The notes under the pieces: generated by a model
Seen by the model: the letters and a program-made list of their open reading frames with translations, nothing else
The model's database searches: none
Told to the model about the DNA's origin: nothing
Made by a program: the position numbers and the translations under genes
Part shown: positions 6,824 to 16,445 of the stretch, in pieces
Numbering within the stretch: the stretch's first letter is position 1
How the letters are laid out: the number at the start of each line of letters is the position of its first letter
NCBI GenBank assembly: GCA_036268455.1
Contig: DATAUD010000101.1
Span: 55,050-119,049 of the forward strand
DNA length: 64,000 nt
Reading direction: 5' to 3'
Source: DATAUD01 sp036268455
Lineage (GTDB): Bacteria; Verrucomicrobiota; Verrucomicrobiia; Limisphaerales; Palsa-1400

Positions 6824-8995
6824 TCAGAAACTTGGTTTGGCCAGGGTCGTCTGTTCTAACTCGAAGTCTCCTTTCCAGCGAATATCGCGAGATGAACTTC
6901 CCACCAGGATTTCAAATCCGCCTTTCTCGGCCAGCCAGCCGCCTTTGTCAGGGTCGTAATATGAAAAGGCGCCCACATCCAAGGGGATGGAAACTGTCTG
7001 GCGCTGGCCGGACAATAGGAAAACTTTGGTAAATCCTTTCAGTTCCTTCATGGGACGGGGCAAGCTGGGCTGGAGTTGATGCACATAGACCTGCGCAATC
7101 TCGGCGCCCGCGCGACTGCCGGTGTTTACAATGTTGAACTTGACCGTCACAAGAGGCCCCTCGGATGGCGTGTTTTTAACCAGGTCGAAATTGGAATAGT
7201 CGAAGTGCGTGTATGACAGGCCGTAACCGAACGGAAACAGCGGTTCCACATTCTTGGTGTCGAAATAACGGTAGCCGACGAGCAAGCCTTCTTTGTATTG
7301 AACCGTCCCGTTGACTCCTGGATAGGCACGCAAGGCATGGGCCGGAGAATCCTCCAGGCGTTTAGGAAAGGTGCAGGGAAGCTTGCCGCTTGGGTTGACA
7401 TCGCCAAAAAGCACGCGGGCGATGGCGTTGCCGCCTTCCATCCCGGAATACCACGAGAGAATGACCGACGGAACAGTGGCAAGCCAGGGGTCCATTTCCA
7501 CCGGCGAACCGGCAACCAGGACGACAATGGTTCGGGGGTTGGCCTCGCGGACTTTGGCAATCAAATTGTCCTGGTTGTAGGGCAACTTTAAATCCTTGCG
7601 ATCGGCCCCTTCGGTCTCCCCAGTCGAACGCCCGTGGCCCAGACCGGCAATGACAATGGCGACATCCGCCTGGCGCGCCGCGCGGACCGCTTGTTCAACG
7701 GTGCTATCGTCACAGTTTTCGCCGCAGCCTTTTGAGTAAGTGACATTCACGTGATCGCCGGCGCGTTTGAGGATGCCTTGCAACGGTGTAATCTCGTAGA
7801 GCGCCTTGATGGCCGAGCTATCGCCGCCGTGCGCCTGAAGCGTGACCGCGTTTTCCCCAATCACCGCCAGCGATTTAATCGACGAGACGTCGAGCGGGAG
7901 GATGTTGTTGTCGTTTTTTAATAGAACGATCGCCTCTTCGGCGACATGACGTGAAACGGTTTGATGAGCGACGGTGTTGAGCGAGCCTTCGGGGCCTTTA
8001 TCGAACATGTGGGTGGCGAACATGACGCGGAGATTGCGCCGCACTTTATCGTCGAGGCCAGCCATGGGGAATTCGCCCTTTCGCAATCCCTCAAGGTAAG
8101 ACGTGGCGAGGTAAAACTGCTCGTAATTTGTCTGGGTGCCCATTTCCAGGTCCAACCCATTAAGCGCCGCCTCGCGGGTGTCGTGAGTGGCGGCCCAATC
8201 CGAAACGACCAATCCCTGGAAACCCCATTCGCCCTTGAGGATTTTGTTCAACAGATAATCGTTTTGCGCGCATTGCCGGCCGCGAATTTTGTTGTAGGCC
8301 GCCATGACCGAGAGAACGCCCGCCTCTTGAACCGACGCTTTGAAGGCCGGCAGATAAATTTCGCGCAGCGCGCGCTCGTCGAGTTCGACGTTAACGGTGA
8401 ATCGATCCAGTTCCTGGTTATTGGCGGCGAAATGCTTCGCGCAGGACGAGACGCCCTGGGACTGGACGCCGCGAATGTAACCAACCGCCATGCGGGAAGT
8501 CAGAAAAGGATCTTCGCCCATGTACTCGAAATTGCGTCCGCACAGGGGGGTTCGCATGATATTCAAACTGGGGCCGAGCATGATCTGCTTGCCGCGCTTG
8601 CGGGCTTCCTGTCCAATCGCTTCGCCTTCCTGTTGAGCCAGCGCGGGATTCCAGGTGGCGGCCAACGCGATTCCCGCGGGCATGCACGTTGAAAAATCGT
8701 CGGTGTGCCCGGCGGGCTTCCAGCTATCAGGCCCGATGTCCTCGCGGACGCCATGCGGGCCATCGGAAAGCCAGCGGCGCGGAAGGCCCAGGCGCGGAAT
8801 GGCGGCCGTTGTGAAATAGGAATCGGCGTGAACGAGCGAGACTTTTTCCTCGGGAGTCAGGCGGTTTAGCAAATCTTCCACGCGCGCTTCGCGGGGCTGG
8901 CTGGGGTCCAAATAGAGCGGGCGATCCGCCGCAAAAAGAACCGGCGCCATCCCGGCGCATACAATAAGGGTGAAGAACGTGGGACGAACCTTCAT
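6824..8995 (-). CDS. Glycoside hydrolase family 3 beta-glucosidase
   Basis: A 723-residue exported enzyme with an N-terminal signal peptide ending near LFAAD, expected to release beta-linked glucose or xylose from oligosaccharides in the periplasm. The (beta/alpha)8 domain shows LSDGPHGVR, the substrate-binding KHFAANNQE (about 187-195) and the nucleophile aspartate in VVSDWAATHD (about Asp266). The GH3_C domain follows (SLAVIGENA, VAIVIAGLGHGRSTGE). A fibronectin III-like domain closes the protein (FPFGYGLSYTHFDYSNFDL, GAEIAQVYVHQ). Domain order and length are normal. A truncated copy of its last 50 codons lies at 4533-4694. The gene is convergent with the S74 protein gene. Confidence 0.94.
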   Translation of the reverse strand: MKVRPTFFTLIVCAGMAPVLFAADRPLYLDPSQPREARVEDLLNRLTPEEKVSLVHADSYFTTAAIPRLGLPRRWLSDGPHGVREDIGPDSWKPAGHTDDFSTCMPAGIALAATWNPALAQQEGEAIGQEARKRGKQIMLGPSLNIMRTPLCGRNFEYMGEDPFLTSRMAVGYIRGVQSQGVSSCAKHFAANNQELDRFTVNVELDERALREIYLPAFKASVQEAGVLSVMAAYNKIRGRQCAQNDYLLNKILKGEWGFQGLVVSDWAATHDTREAALNGLDLEMGTQTNYEQFYLATSYLEGLRKGEFPMAGLDDKVRRNLRVMFATHMFDKGPEGSLNTVAHQTVSRHVAEEAIVLLKNDNNILPLDVSSIKSLAVIGENAVTLQAHGGDSSAIKALYEITPLQGILKRAGDHVNVTYSKGCGENCDDSTVEQAVRAARQADVAIVIAGLGHGRSTGETEGADRKDLKLPYNQDNLIAKVREANPRTIVVLVAGSPVEMDPWLATVPSVILSWYSGMEGGNAIARVLFGDVNPSGKLPCTFPKRLEDSPAHALRAYPGVNGTVQYKEGLLVGYRYFDTKNVEPLFPFGYGLSYTHFDYSNFDLVKNTPSEGPLVTVKFNIVNTGSRAGAEIAQVYVHQLQPSLPRPMKELKGFTKVFLLSGQRQTVSIPLDVGAFSYYDPDKGGWLAEKGGFEILVGSSSRDIRWKGDFELEQTTLAKPSF

Positions 8996-9008
8996 AATGG
9001 TGGAGACG

Positions 9009-9647
9009 TTATTCCAGATGAATTATGCCGCGCTGCAACGCCGTTGTGGTGGCTTGCGTGCGGTCATTAACGCCGAGTTTGGTAAGAATGTGGCCGACAT
9101 GCAGCTTGACGGTAACTTCGGCAATGGATAGATCGGCGGCGATTTCCTTGTTGCTCTTGCCTTTGACGATCAACTCCAAAACTTCGATCTCCCGGGCCGT
9201 CAGGTCCGGATGTGTCATCCGTTCGGCCAGCCGCGCCCCCACCACCGGTGAAATGGCGCGTTCTCCGGCATGAACGGCGCGAATGGTGTCAATCAATTCA
9301 TTGCGCGCCGCGGTCTTTAGGAGATAGGTCCGCGCCCCTGCCTGCAACGAGCGATAAATGTCCTCCTCGCCGTCGTGGGTCGAAAGCATGATGACGGCGG
9401 CGCCGGGGAATTCCTTGCAAATGGCTTTGGTCGCCTCAACGCCGCTGATGCCGGGCAATTTCAAATCCATCAGCACGATATCCGGGCGGTCCTTGCGATA
9501 GGTGGCCACCGCTTGCTCGCCTGTGGAAGCCTCGGAAGCGACCATCATATCCGTCTCGACGTTAATCGAACCGCTCAAGCCCATGCGGACGACGAAATGG
9601 TCGTCCACAACCATGACGCGGATTCTCTTTTTGGCGGAAGGGGTCAT
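9009..9647 (-). CDS. NarL/FixJ-type response regulator
   Basis: A 212-residue transcription regulator. The receiver domain begins RVMVVDDHFVVRMGL and carries the phosphoacceptor Asp61 in IVLMDLKLPG, with the conserved Thr/Ser (MLSTHDGEED) and lysine (LLKTA) further on. The C-terminal LuxR-type helix-turn-helix reads LTAREIEVLELIVKGKSN with KEIAADLSIAEVTVKLHVGH. Its start overlaps the stop of the upstream kinase gene by 4 bp, so the two are translationally coupled and form one signalling pair. Targets are unknown; palindromes upstream of the divergent secreted-protein gene at 12139 are one possibility, by position only. Confidence 0.93.
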   Translation of the reverse strand: MTPSAKKRIRVMVVDDHFVVRMGLSGSINVETDMMVASEASTGEQAVATYRKDRPDIVLMDLKLPGISGVEATKAICKEFPGAAVIMLSTHDGEEDIYRSLQAGARTYLLKTAARNELIDTIRAVHAGERAISPVVGARLAERMTHPDLTAREIEVLELIVKGKSNKEIAADLSIAEVTVKLHVGHILTKLGVNDRTQATTTALQRGIIHLE

Positions 9648-11800
9648 GCGATTTCAGTTTTTTGATTGGCGGGGAAATTGATTTGACGCATGGGTTCGGT
9701 TTCAGCGGCGGGTGGCTCGTCCTTCTCCGCGTATCCGACAATGATCTCGGTTCCCTGCCGCGGAGCGCTCGTCACCGAGAAAGTTCCGCCCATTTTTTCC
9801 GCGCGCTCGCTCATATCCAGCAAACCAAAATGCCCCGCATACATGATTGCGCTGTTGTTGGTGTCGAAACCGACGCCGTCGTCCTGAATCCGCAGCCAGA
9901 CTTTACCCGGGTCGTAGGCGAGATTGACGGTGACTTGAGTGGCGCGGGCGTGTTTGAGGGAATTGGCCAGCGCCTCTTGCGTAATACGAAGAAGATTGTT
10001 CTCCACTTGCGCGGGCAACTTGTGCGGCGAACCGGATGTCCCCACCAAAATCGGAACGCGCGAACTGGCGGACATCAGCTTCGCGACTTCCCCGACCGCG
10101 TTGACCAGAGTGCTGTTTTCGAGCAAGTGCGACCGCAGGTCCCACACGGACCGGCGCGCCTCGAACAAGCTCCGCCGGGCCATGTTTCGCGCCAGGTCGA
10201 GCATTTGCCGGGCGATTTGCGGCGCCTCGTCAAACTGATCCGCAACGGTCTCCAACTGAATGGTAATGGCGACCAGTTCCTGTTCCAGCGTATCGTGAAA
10301 TTCGCGGGCGATGCGCGTCCGTTCCTCGAGCACGGCCTCGCGCTGGATTTTCTGCTGGATGATCGCCGTTTGCTGGCGCACGCGGCGGTCCAGAACGAAT
10401 ACCCACGCAAACCCCGCAAGCAAGACCACGGACATCATTCCCAGCATCCAAAGCAGGCGGGAAAGGGTCCACCAAGGCGGATTGCGGATGACGGTGACGT
10501 CGTTGGAAGCGCGGAGCAGCAATTGAAATGATTCGGGTTTGGTCACGACGGATGGATTCCAATTCTCCGTTGGCTGGGTCAAACAAACGCCGGTGACTTC
10601 CAGCTCACTTCCGAGTTGCAATTCGCCGAAGCCGGGGTCCGTTCTGGCGGAATCGACGCGCGCACTCAGAATTATGTTTTCCGCCTCCAGCACAAGGACC
10701 TGCTCATCGCCGCGCTGGACGTGATTCATCAAGCGGGCGCGCAACCGGACCAATTCACCGTCGTAATCCTCGGAGAGCAATTGCTCGGATTTCACATTCA
10801 CCGGCGCGGGGGGAGCGCCCCGAACCAAGCGTCGCACAACGGCGTCCTCGAGAACAGGCGAGTATTGGCCCACCGCCGGAAATCCGATGACCGAGACGAC
10901 GTCGCCGGGAACAAAGATATTGGTTTCGTGGGTTTTGACGGAAAGGCCTTCGCCCTTGTCCTGGATAAACAGAGAGCTGCCTTTTTGTACGGTCACCACG
11001 CCCTGGACTTTGACGCGGCGCCCATAGTAGCTGCCCGGGTTGAATTGGAACAATTGAGCCAGGGGGACTTCGATTGTGTCGCGCGGGGCGGGTGTTTCGA
11101 CGGTGATGTTATCGGAACTCGTCACACTGAGAAACGGGGCGCGGATTTGGCGGCGGTTATTGAATCGGGTGCGGCAAACGCCTCGCACGCTGGCCACTGA
11201 GCCAATGAGCTTGTCGGCATCCGAAATGTCAAAATGAGTTACCAACGCGCTCAGGCGCTGGCCATCCACCAGGAATTCCACAAGTGTGTGCCCTTGAACA
11301 GCCGGGACGACGGCGCGCAGGGTGCCCCGGACTTCCACCCATTGGCCGTCCTCGATGCCGGTTGCCAATTGGTCGTAAGTAACGCGGTCCGGAGCGGGCA
11401 GCGTCGCATGATCAAAAACAGAGACTCGTTCGGCGATGACCACGGGCACAAAATCACCCGCGCCGCTGCGGCCTGTGATTTCCACTTCATCGCCCGCCTC
11501 GAAGTTGTTGGTTCCCGCGCCCAGCTTCACGTAAATGCCGCCGGTGGCGTCATGGATGAACATGCCGAGGTCAGCGCGGGCGTCGCAAAAGGTGACAACG
11601 CCCCGCAAGCGAACAGGAAAACTCCTGGCCGCCTGCGCCGGCGAGACTTCGCGAAGCTGCCGGACGGACATCAAGGGCAGTTGTGAAGGCGAATTCTGCG
11701 TCGCGGCGTTTTGCGCGCAAACGGAAAAAACCAGGGCGGGCAACAGGACAACGAACGCGGAAAAATGACGTTTGCCCGCAGGGAGATGGATAGAGTTCAC
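9644..11800 (-). CDS. Sensor histidine kinase with periplasmic OB-like domains (HisKA_3)
   Basis: The partner of the response regulator at 9009. The open frame reaches 11914, but the GTG at 11800 starts a good signal peptide (NSIHLPAGKRHFSAFVVLLP, ending FSVCAQ), so it was preferred, with moderate certainty. The large exported part contains three repeated segments of OB-fold character (RLRGVVTFCD, VEVRGTLRAV, VKVQGVVTVQ). A transmembrane helix follows (LLWMLGMMSVVLLAGFAWVF), then a HisKA_3 dimerisation domain with the phosphorylated histidine in RIAREFHDTLEQELVA. The HATPase domain shows NNLLRITQEALANSLKHA and DDGVGFD. This is NarX/UhpB-like architecture. The ligand sensed by the OB-like region is unknown. 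Confidence 0.9.
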   Translation of the reverse strand: MNSIHLPAGKRHFSAFVVLLPALVFSVCAQNAATQNSPSQLPLMSVRQLREVSPAQAARSFPVRLRGVVTFCDARADLGMFIHDATGGIYVKLGAGTNNFEAGDEVEITGRSGAGDFVPVVIAERVSVFDHATLPAPDRVTYDQLATGIEDGQWVEVRGTLRAVVPAVQGHTLVEFLVDGQRLSALVTHFDISDADKLIGSVASVRGVCRTRFNNRRQIRAPFLSVTSSDNITVETPAPRDTIEVPLAQLFQFNPGSYYGRRVKVQGVVTVQKGSSLFIQDKGEGLSVKTHETNIFVPGDVVSVIGFPAVGQYSPVLEDAVVRRLVRGAPPAPVNVKSEQLLSEDYDGELVRLRARLMNHVQRGDEQVLVLEAENIILSARVDSARTDPGFGELQLGSELEVTGVCLTQPTENWNPSVVTKPESFQLLLRASNDVTVIRNPPWWTLSRLLWMLGMMSVVLLAGFAWVFVLDRRVRQQTAIIQQKIQREAVLEERTRIAREFHDTLEQELVAITIQLETVADQFDEAPQIARQMLDLARNMARRSLFEARRSVWDLRSHLLENSTLVNAVGEVAKLMSASSRVPILVGTSGSPHKLPAQVENNLLRITQEALANSLKHARATQVTVNLAYDPGKVWLRIQDDGVGFDTNNSAIMYAGHFGLLDMSERAEKMGGTFSVTSAPRQGTEIIVGYAEKDEPPAAETEPMRQINFPANQKTEIA

Positions 11801-11937
11801 AGTGGCATTGTGCCAGATCACCCCTGAAACATCAATGTGGCGGGAAGCTCGGAATCGGGATGTATTCAGGGCAGCCATTCTGGTCGAGTCTGAACAAAAT
11901 CGTGATTCGGTCAACCCGGCAGTCAGGTTAAGAAAGG

Positions 11938-11955
11938 GCTATACTTTGGTACTGC
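11938..11955. promoter_or_regulatory. Putative operator 1 (GCTATAC-TTTG-GTACTGC)
   Basis: An imperfect palindrome whose left half is GCTATAC, the exact inverse of the GTATAGC half-site upstream of the pilin-like gene at 3447. Its centre lies 31 bp, about three helical turns, from the centre of the next site. Binding by a regulator is inferred. Confidence 0.45.
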
Positions 11956-11968
11956 ACGGGAGAGGAAG

Positions 11969-11986
11969 CCTATACTTAAGTATTAC
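11969..11986. promoter_or_regulatory. Putative operator 2 (CCTATAC-TTAA-GTATTAC)
   Basis: It contains the perfect 12-bp palindrome ATACTTAAGTAT (11972-11983). It sits about 150 bp upstream of the secreted-protein start at 12139 and shares the half-site CTATAC with site 1. Confidence 0.45.
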
Positions 11987-12138
11987 AATATGCTGGACCC
12001 TTTTCCTTCGTGACAAAGAGGGGTCATTGGGGCAGTATCAGGGTGAGCCTTGCGAAATATATTTATCAACTGAAACCCTGACTTTGGAACCTTTTTGATC
12101 ACAAATACATCGCCTTGGCCAACCATAGATTCGCACTT

Positions 12139-14133
12139 ATGAAAATCCAACGACTCATCAAATATGCCGCAGCAACGCTGGTCGCTTTAGCGGCGGTCTG
12201 CACGGCCCCTCGAAGTTCGGCGGCTACCACTATCACCAATTCCTACACGAATTCGTTCGACACCGCCGGCGCCACAGCGGATTTTTCCGGCAGCGGCAGC
12301 GTGGTCTCATGGATTTATTGGTACGGGATAATCACTAACGCCGCAGGCCAAGGCAATGTCCCCATGACCAATGACGTTACAATGGATGCGGAGGGACAAA
12401 CCAACACTTCTGGGTCCCTCTCCATCTCGCTGCCATTCTCGACCACCGGAAACCAAGCGGTGTTTTTCGGCACATTTGATAATGCGTACGGTTATGACAA
12501 CACAGAGGTAATGCCGTTAAATATCGTTACGCAATTAGCCTTCGATATCCATGTTGCGCCGGGGATCAAGACCAATTCGTCCGGGAATTTTGGCAACATT
12601 ACAATAGCGCTTATTGACCCGACGTGGCAAGGCGGAGACTTTGGTTTTTTTACTTCGATAACGATTCCCGCATCCGCGACAAATGGGTGGGTACATATGG
12701 TGGACACAAATACGGTCAAGGATATTCTGAATATGGAGAGTTCCAGCTATACCACAGCCGCTGGAATCGGCTTTAACTATAATAGCTATGGCGGCTATCC
12801 AACGAACCCGATTACTTTCTGGATCGATAACGTAGCCGTGACGACCGCGGCAATCCCCCCCCCGCCTCCTCCACCACCAACCCTGACCATTAGCCATACC
12901 GTCCAAGGATTGAATTTGTTCGCCGGGACGGGGGCGTCTCTTTATAATCGGGAAGATATCGAGACGACTTCAGGAAATTACAGTTGGGTTGGGGCATCAG
13001 GGCCGGTGAGTTATTCCTTCACAATCACCAATTATCCGATCAATGCGGGCGATGCTTTTCAAACGCAGATTTTTCTGGTTCCCAATCCAGGCACCGAGAA
13101 CGATCCAGATTGGACTGAGCCGAACCTGATATTTCTGGATATGGAAAGCACCGGAACCGGCGCCCAGGCGACTTTCCGGTATAAGACGAACGAACCGAAT
13201 GGGAACACAATGGTTTATGGCGTAGGCGGATTGGCGACGATCAGCGCTCCCTCGGGTGTCGGAACCTGGACACTGACGTTCAACCAAAACACGAACGTGA
13301 CGATCACGGTCCCCGGCGGCGGGAGCACCAACTTCAACATCCCGGATACGACCGGCGCGACGACGGCTTTGTTCCAGAGCGACGTCGCGCTTTATTTTGG
13401 GGTGCAAGCGGGCAATGCGGGCGCGGCGAACGATCACATCGTGGCTTCGGATTTCAGCGTCACGGGATTGGGTTCCTCCGATTTCAACGACAATTTCGTT
13501 ACCGATGCTTTGACCACGGGGACTCTGAACACGAGCATTTGGGAGACGAACGCGGTCTTCCCGGTATGTGTGGAATTCATCGGAACCGGTGATCCCTATT
13601 GGGTCACGTGGTCATCGCCGGCGATTGGATATGGACTGAACGTGGCTTCCAACCTGCTCAACCCTTTCTGGACCGAGCCGACAAACCACCCGTCCTTCCT
13701 TGTCGGCACGAATTATACGCAATTAATCAATACAAACGATTTGCCGGGCACAAACGCGGCGTTCTTCTCGGTAATCCAGCGGACGTTTAGCCAGTTGCAA
13801 ATTCTGCTGACAGGCGAAACAGCCGCGCCGGGGACGTCGACCGGAGAAACGGGAACGCCGACGTACAGCTTAAGCACCAATGAATTTACGACGGTCACCG
13901 TTAACGCGGTTGATGCCAGCTGGTTTCTGATACCCGGCATTACCGATAATGTGACAATCAGCACCTCGGACCAAGGGGCGGGGTTTGCTGGAGGCAGTAC
14001 TGGCAATTTGGTGAATGGAACATTTCAGGTTGAGATGGCTTTCGGCACTGCGGGCCCCCAGACGGTGACGGTAGTGGACAACACGAATACGAATATTCCG
14101 CCCGCTACCGTGACGGTGGATGTGACACCATAA
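12139..14133 (+). CDS. Secreted protein of unknown function, paralogue A
   Basis: The ATG at 12139 starts a signal peptide (MKIQRLIKYAAATLVALAAV, cut near SSAA) and is also the start used by the paralogue at 14348; the in-frame ATG at 12115 was rejected. An N-terminal domain of about 230 residues (SYTNSFDTAG to FWIDNVAVTT) resembles a carbohydrate-binding-like beta-sandwich. A polyproline linker at about 12857-12880 follows. A second beta domain comes next (TISHTVQGLNLFAGTG, GVGTWTLTFNQNTNVTITV), then C-terminal segments (LTGETAAPGTSTGETGTPT, NTNIPPATVTV). No catalytic motif was recognised. A strong hairpin follows the stop codon. Location outside the cytoplasm is clear; the job is not. Confidence 0.78.
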   Translation: MKIQRLIKYAAATLVALAAVCTAPRSSAATTITNSYTNSFDTAGATADFSGSGSVVSWIYWYGIITNAAGQGNVPMTNDVTMDAEGQTNTSGSLSISLPFSTTGNQAVFFGTFDNAYGYDNTEVMPLNIVTQLAFDIHVAPGIKTNSSGNFGNITIALIDPTWQGGDFGFFTSITIPASATNGWVHMVDTNTVKDILNMESSSYTTAAGIGFNYNSYGGYPTNPITFWIDNVAVTTAAIPPPPPPPPTLTISHTVQGLNLFAGTGASLYNREDIETTSGNYSWVGASGPVSYSFTITNYPINAGDAFQTQIFLVPNPGTENDPDWTEPNLIFLDMESTGTGAQATFRYKTNEPNGNTMVYGVGGLATISAPSGVGTWTLTFNQNTNVTITVPGGGSTNFNIPDTTGATTALFQSDVALYFGVQAGNAGAANDHIVASDFSVTGLGSSDFNDNFVTDALTTGTLNTSIWETNAVFPVCVEFIGTGDPYWVTWSSPAIGYGLNVASNLLNPFWTEPTNHPSFLVGTNYTQLINTNDLPGTNAAFFSVIQRTFSQLQILLTGETAAPGTSTGETGTPTYSLSTNEFTTVTVNAVDASWFLIPGITDNVTISTSDQGAGFAGGSTGNLVNGTFQVEMAFGTAGPQTVTVVDNTNTNIPPATVTVDVTP

Positions 14134-14144
14134 CGGAATTCAGT

Positions 14145-14173
14145 GGCGGATGCCGTGTTGAGCGGCATCCGCC
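14145..14173 (+). terminator. Hairpin after paralogue A
   Basis: A perfect 11-bp stem, GGCGGATGCCG with CGGCATCCGCC, and a 7-base loop lie 11 bp after the stop. No long T run follows, so it may act as a terminator or as an mRNA 3'-end stabiliser. Confidence 0.65.
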
Positions 14174-14347
14174 GCGCCGCAAAAACCTGATCCTCAGTTT
14201 GAATCCATTTCGTTCGTGACAAGGAACAATGGATTGGGCAATATCAGCGGCAGAACTTGCGAATATATTTATCAACTAAAACTCTCTGCCTCGGAAAATT
14301 GTCACCAAAAACATACAGCATCTTAGGTTAATCACAGACTCGCACTT

Positions 14348-16387
14348 ATGAAAATTCGACGACTGATCAAATACGCAGCCATAACGCTGACCGGTTTGGC
14401 GCTGGCGATTATTGCCCCTCGCGCCCAGGCGCAGGTCACCTTTATCACCGATTACACCAATACGTTTGACAATGACGGCAACACCACTCCGTGGGTAGCC
14501 AACCAGTGGATGTATTGGTACAGCATTTACGCGGATTGTATCCCCCCCTTGGGGACTTACAATCTTACAATGACAAATGATCCAACCATGGATGCTGATG
14601 GAAACACAAACGTTTCCGGATCGTTGCTTTGTTATTCGCCGTTCGCGCCTCCTGGCGTCACACCTGCGGGCGGTTCCGCGCCAATACCATCCGGTGGCGA
14701 CCAAAATCTCATGAGCGGGGTGTTTGCCGTTGGATCAGGCATATTTTCCACGAATGTTTTGATGAAAATTGCATCGGTTACGAATATTTCCTTTAAGATC
14801 CATGTCCTTCCTGGAACGGTGACAGACGCCAACGGCAATTTTGGGGCGATGGAAGTGGGATTCAAATCCCAATCCTACAACGCGGATACCGGCTACTACA
14901 CAAACGAGTTGACCATTCCCGGGGCTGCTACCAACGGCTGGGTGCTTATGCAGGAGACAAATGCGCAACAATTCCAGTATGCGGCTGAGAATTCTGGGGA
15001 CTCAACCGCCCAAGGCGTGGAGTTTTATTACACTTCTTACTCAGGATATCCAACAAACCCGGTGATGTTTTGGATTGACGACTTGCAGGTTCATTCGTCC
15101 GTTGTCGCTCCCCCTCCTCCCCCGCCTCCGACATTGAGTATTTCACAAGCGGTCCAGGGCTTGAATCTGTTTACCGCCTCCGGGGGCAGTTCGGCTGTCT
15201 ATAACCGGGAAAACATTGAGGCAAGCCAGGCTAACTATAGTTGGGTAAACGCCTCTGGACCAGTCAGTTACTCTTTTACAATCACCAACTATCCTGTCGG
15301 CAGCAATGATGGCGTTCAATGCCAGATTTTTCTCTGCCCGAGTGTAGGGACTGAGAACGATCCCGATTGGGCCGAGTCGAATATAATCTTTCTGGATATG
15401 GAAAATAACGTTCCAAATAACACTGTTTATTGGAGTTTTCGCTACAAGACCAATGAGGCGAATGGCAATACACCCATGCTCTATGGATCGGGTGTTCTGG
15501 CGACAATCGGCTCCAGTACGGCCATTGGCACTTGGACGCTTACGTTCAATGACAATACGAATGTGACAATGACCGTGCCCGGCGGCGCGAGCACGAACTT
15601 CAGCATTCCGGATTCCACCGGAGCAACGACCGCTTTGTTCGCAAACGGCGTGGACATTTATTTTGGGGACCAAGCTGGCAACGCGGGAGGTGTGAATGAC
15701 CATATTGTTGCCTCGGACTTCAAAGTGATAGGACTCGGCAGCGCCGATTTCGACGATAATTTTGTCGCGGACGCCGGGACCCTGAACAGCGTGTGGACCA
15801 CAAATGCCGCGTTTCCGAGTTGCGTGCAGCTCGTCGGGCCGGGCGAACCTTATTGGGTGCAATGGACAGCTCCGGCCACGGGCTTTGCGCTGCAATCCAC
15901 ACCCACATTGCTGAATCCAACATGGACCCTGGTGACAAATAACCCCACGTTCACCGCCGGAACGAACTTCACGCAATTGATCAGCACGAACGATTATACC
16001 GGCACAAACGCGGCATTCTTCGGTCTCGTGCAGCGGACGTTTACACAGTTGCAGGTTTTGCTAACGGGTGAAACGGCCGCGCCGGGGACGCCGACGGGGA
16101 AGACCGGAACGCCCACGCCCTTCAATGGTGTTGACGTCGTTACTGTTAATGCTGTTGACGCGAAATTTTATCCAGTTCCTGGGATTAGTGATAATATAAC
16201 CCTAACGTCCACGGACGATTCCTTGCTCTTCGGTACCGGTGGCGCCAACGCCAGTTTGGTGAATGGAACGTATCAATATCAGGTTGCGTTTCAAACCTCG
16301 GGCGATCAGACTGTGACCATCACAGATACCACGGATACGAATATTCCGCCGGCGACCAGTGCGCCGGTGAATGTGCCACAACAATAA
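14348..16387 (+). CDS. Secreted protein of unknown function, paralogue B
   Basis: A tandem duplicate of the gene at 12139 with the same architecture. It has the signal peptide MKIRRLIKYAAITLTGLALA (ending APRAQAQ), the N-terminal beta-sandwich-like domain, a polyproline linker at about 15108-15125, TISQ-type second domain (SQAVQGLNLFTASGG, AIGTWTLTFNDNTNVTMTV), and the ending TDTNIPPATSAPVNV. The 150 bp upstream and the hairpin downstream are also duplicated, so each copy is a complete transcription unit. Differences are spread along the whole length, so the duplication is not recent. Function is unknown. Confidence 0.78.
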   Translation: MKIRRLIKYAAITLTGLALAIIAPRAQAQVTFITDYTNTFDNDGNTTPWVANQWMYWYSIYADCIPPLGTYNLTMTNDPTMDADGNTNVSGSLLCYSPFAPPGVTPAGGSAPIPSGGDQNLMSGVFAVGSGIFSTNVLMKIASVTNISFKIHVLPGTVTDANGNFGAMEVGFKSQSYNADTGYYTNELTIPGAATNGWVLMQETNAQQFQYAAENSGDSTAQGVEFYYTSYSGYPTNPVMFWIDDLQVHSSVVAPPPPPPPTLSISQAVQGLNLFTASGGSSAVYNRENIEASQANYSWVNASGPVSYSFTITNYPVGSNDGVQCQIFLCPSVGTENDPDWAESNIIFLDMENNVPNNTVYWSFRYKTNEANGNTPMLYGSGVLATIGSSTAIGTWTLTFNDNTNVTMTVPGGASTNFSIPDSTGATTALFANGVDIYFGDQAGNAGGVNDHIVASDFKVIGLGSADFDDNFVADAGTLNSVWTTNAAFPSCVQLVGPGEPYWVQWTAPATGFALQSTPTLLNPTWTLVTNNPTFTAGTNFTQLISTNDYTGTNAAFFGLVQRTFTQLQVLLTGETAAPGTPTGKTGTPTPFNGVDVVTVNAVDAKFYPVPGISDNITLTSTDDSLLFGTGGANASLVNGTYQYQVAFQTSGDQTVTITDTTDTNIPPATSAPVNVPQQ

Positions 16388-16398
16388 CAGAATTCCGT

Positions 16399-16427
16399 GG
16401 CGGATGCCGTGTTGTGCGGCATCCGCC
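16399..16427 (+). terminator. Hairpin after paralogue B
   Basis: The same 11-bp stem as at 14145 with a loop differing in one base (TGTTGTG instead of TGTTGAG), 11 bp after the stop. It also separates this gene from the convergent HNH relic. Confidence 0.65.
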
Positions 16428-16445
16428 GCCCTGCGAAATCAAAGA

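Larger units (their letters stand above)
11801..12138. other. Divergent intergenic region, about 340 bp
   Basis: It separates the kinase gene from the divergent secreted-protein gene. It contains two operator-like palindromes (11938-11955, 11969-11986). The part from about 11991 onward is similar, at nearly constant length, to the region upstream of the paralogue at 14348; both have a TTGCGAA-TATATTTATCAACT stretch. No gene was recognised. Confidence 0.6.
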
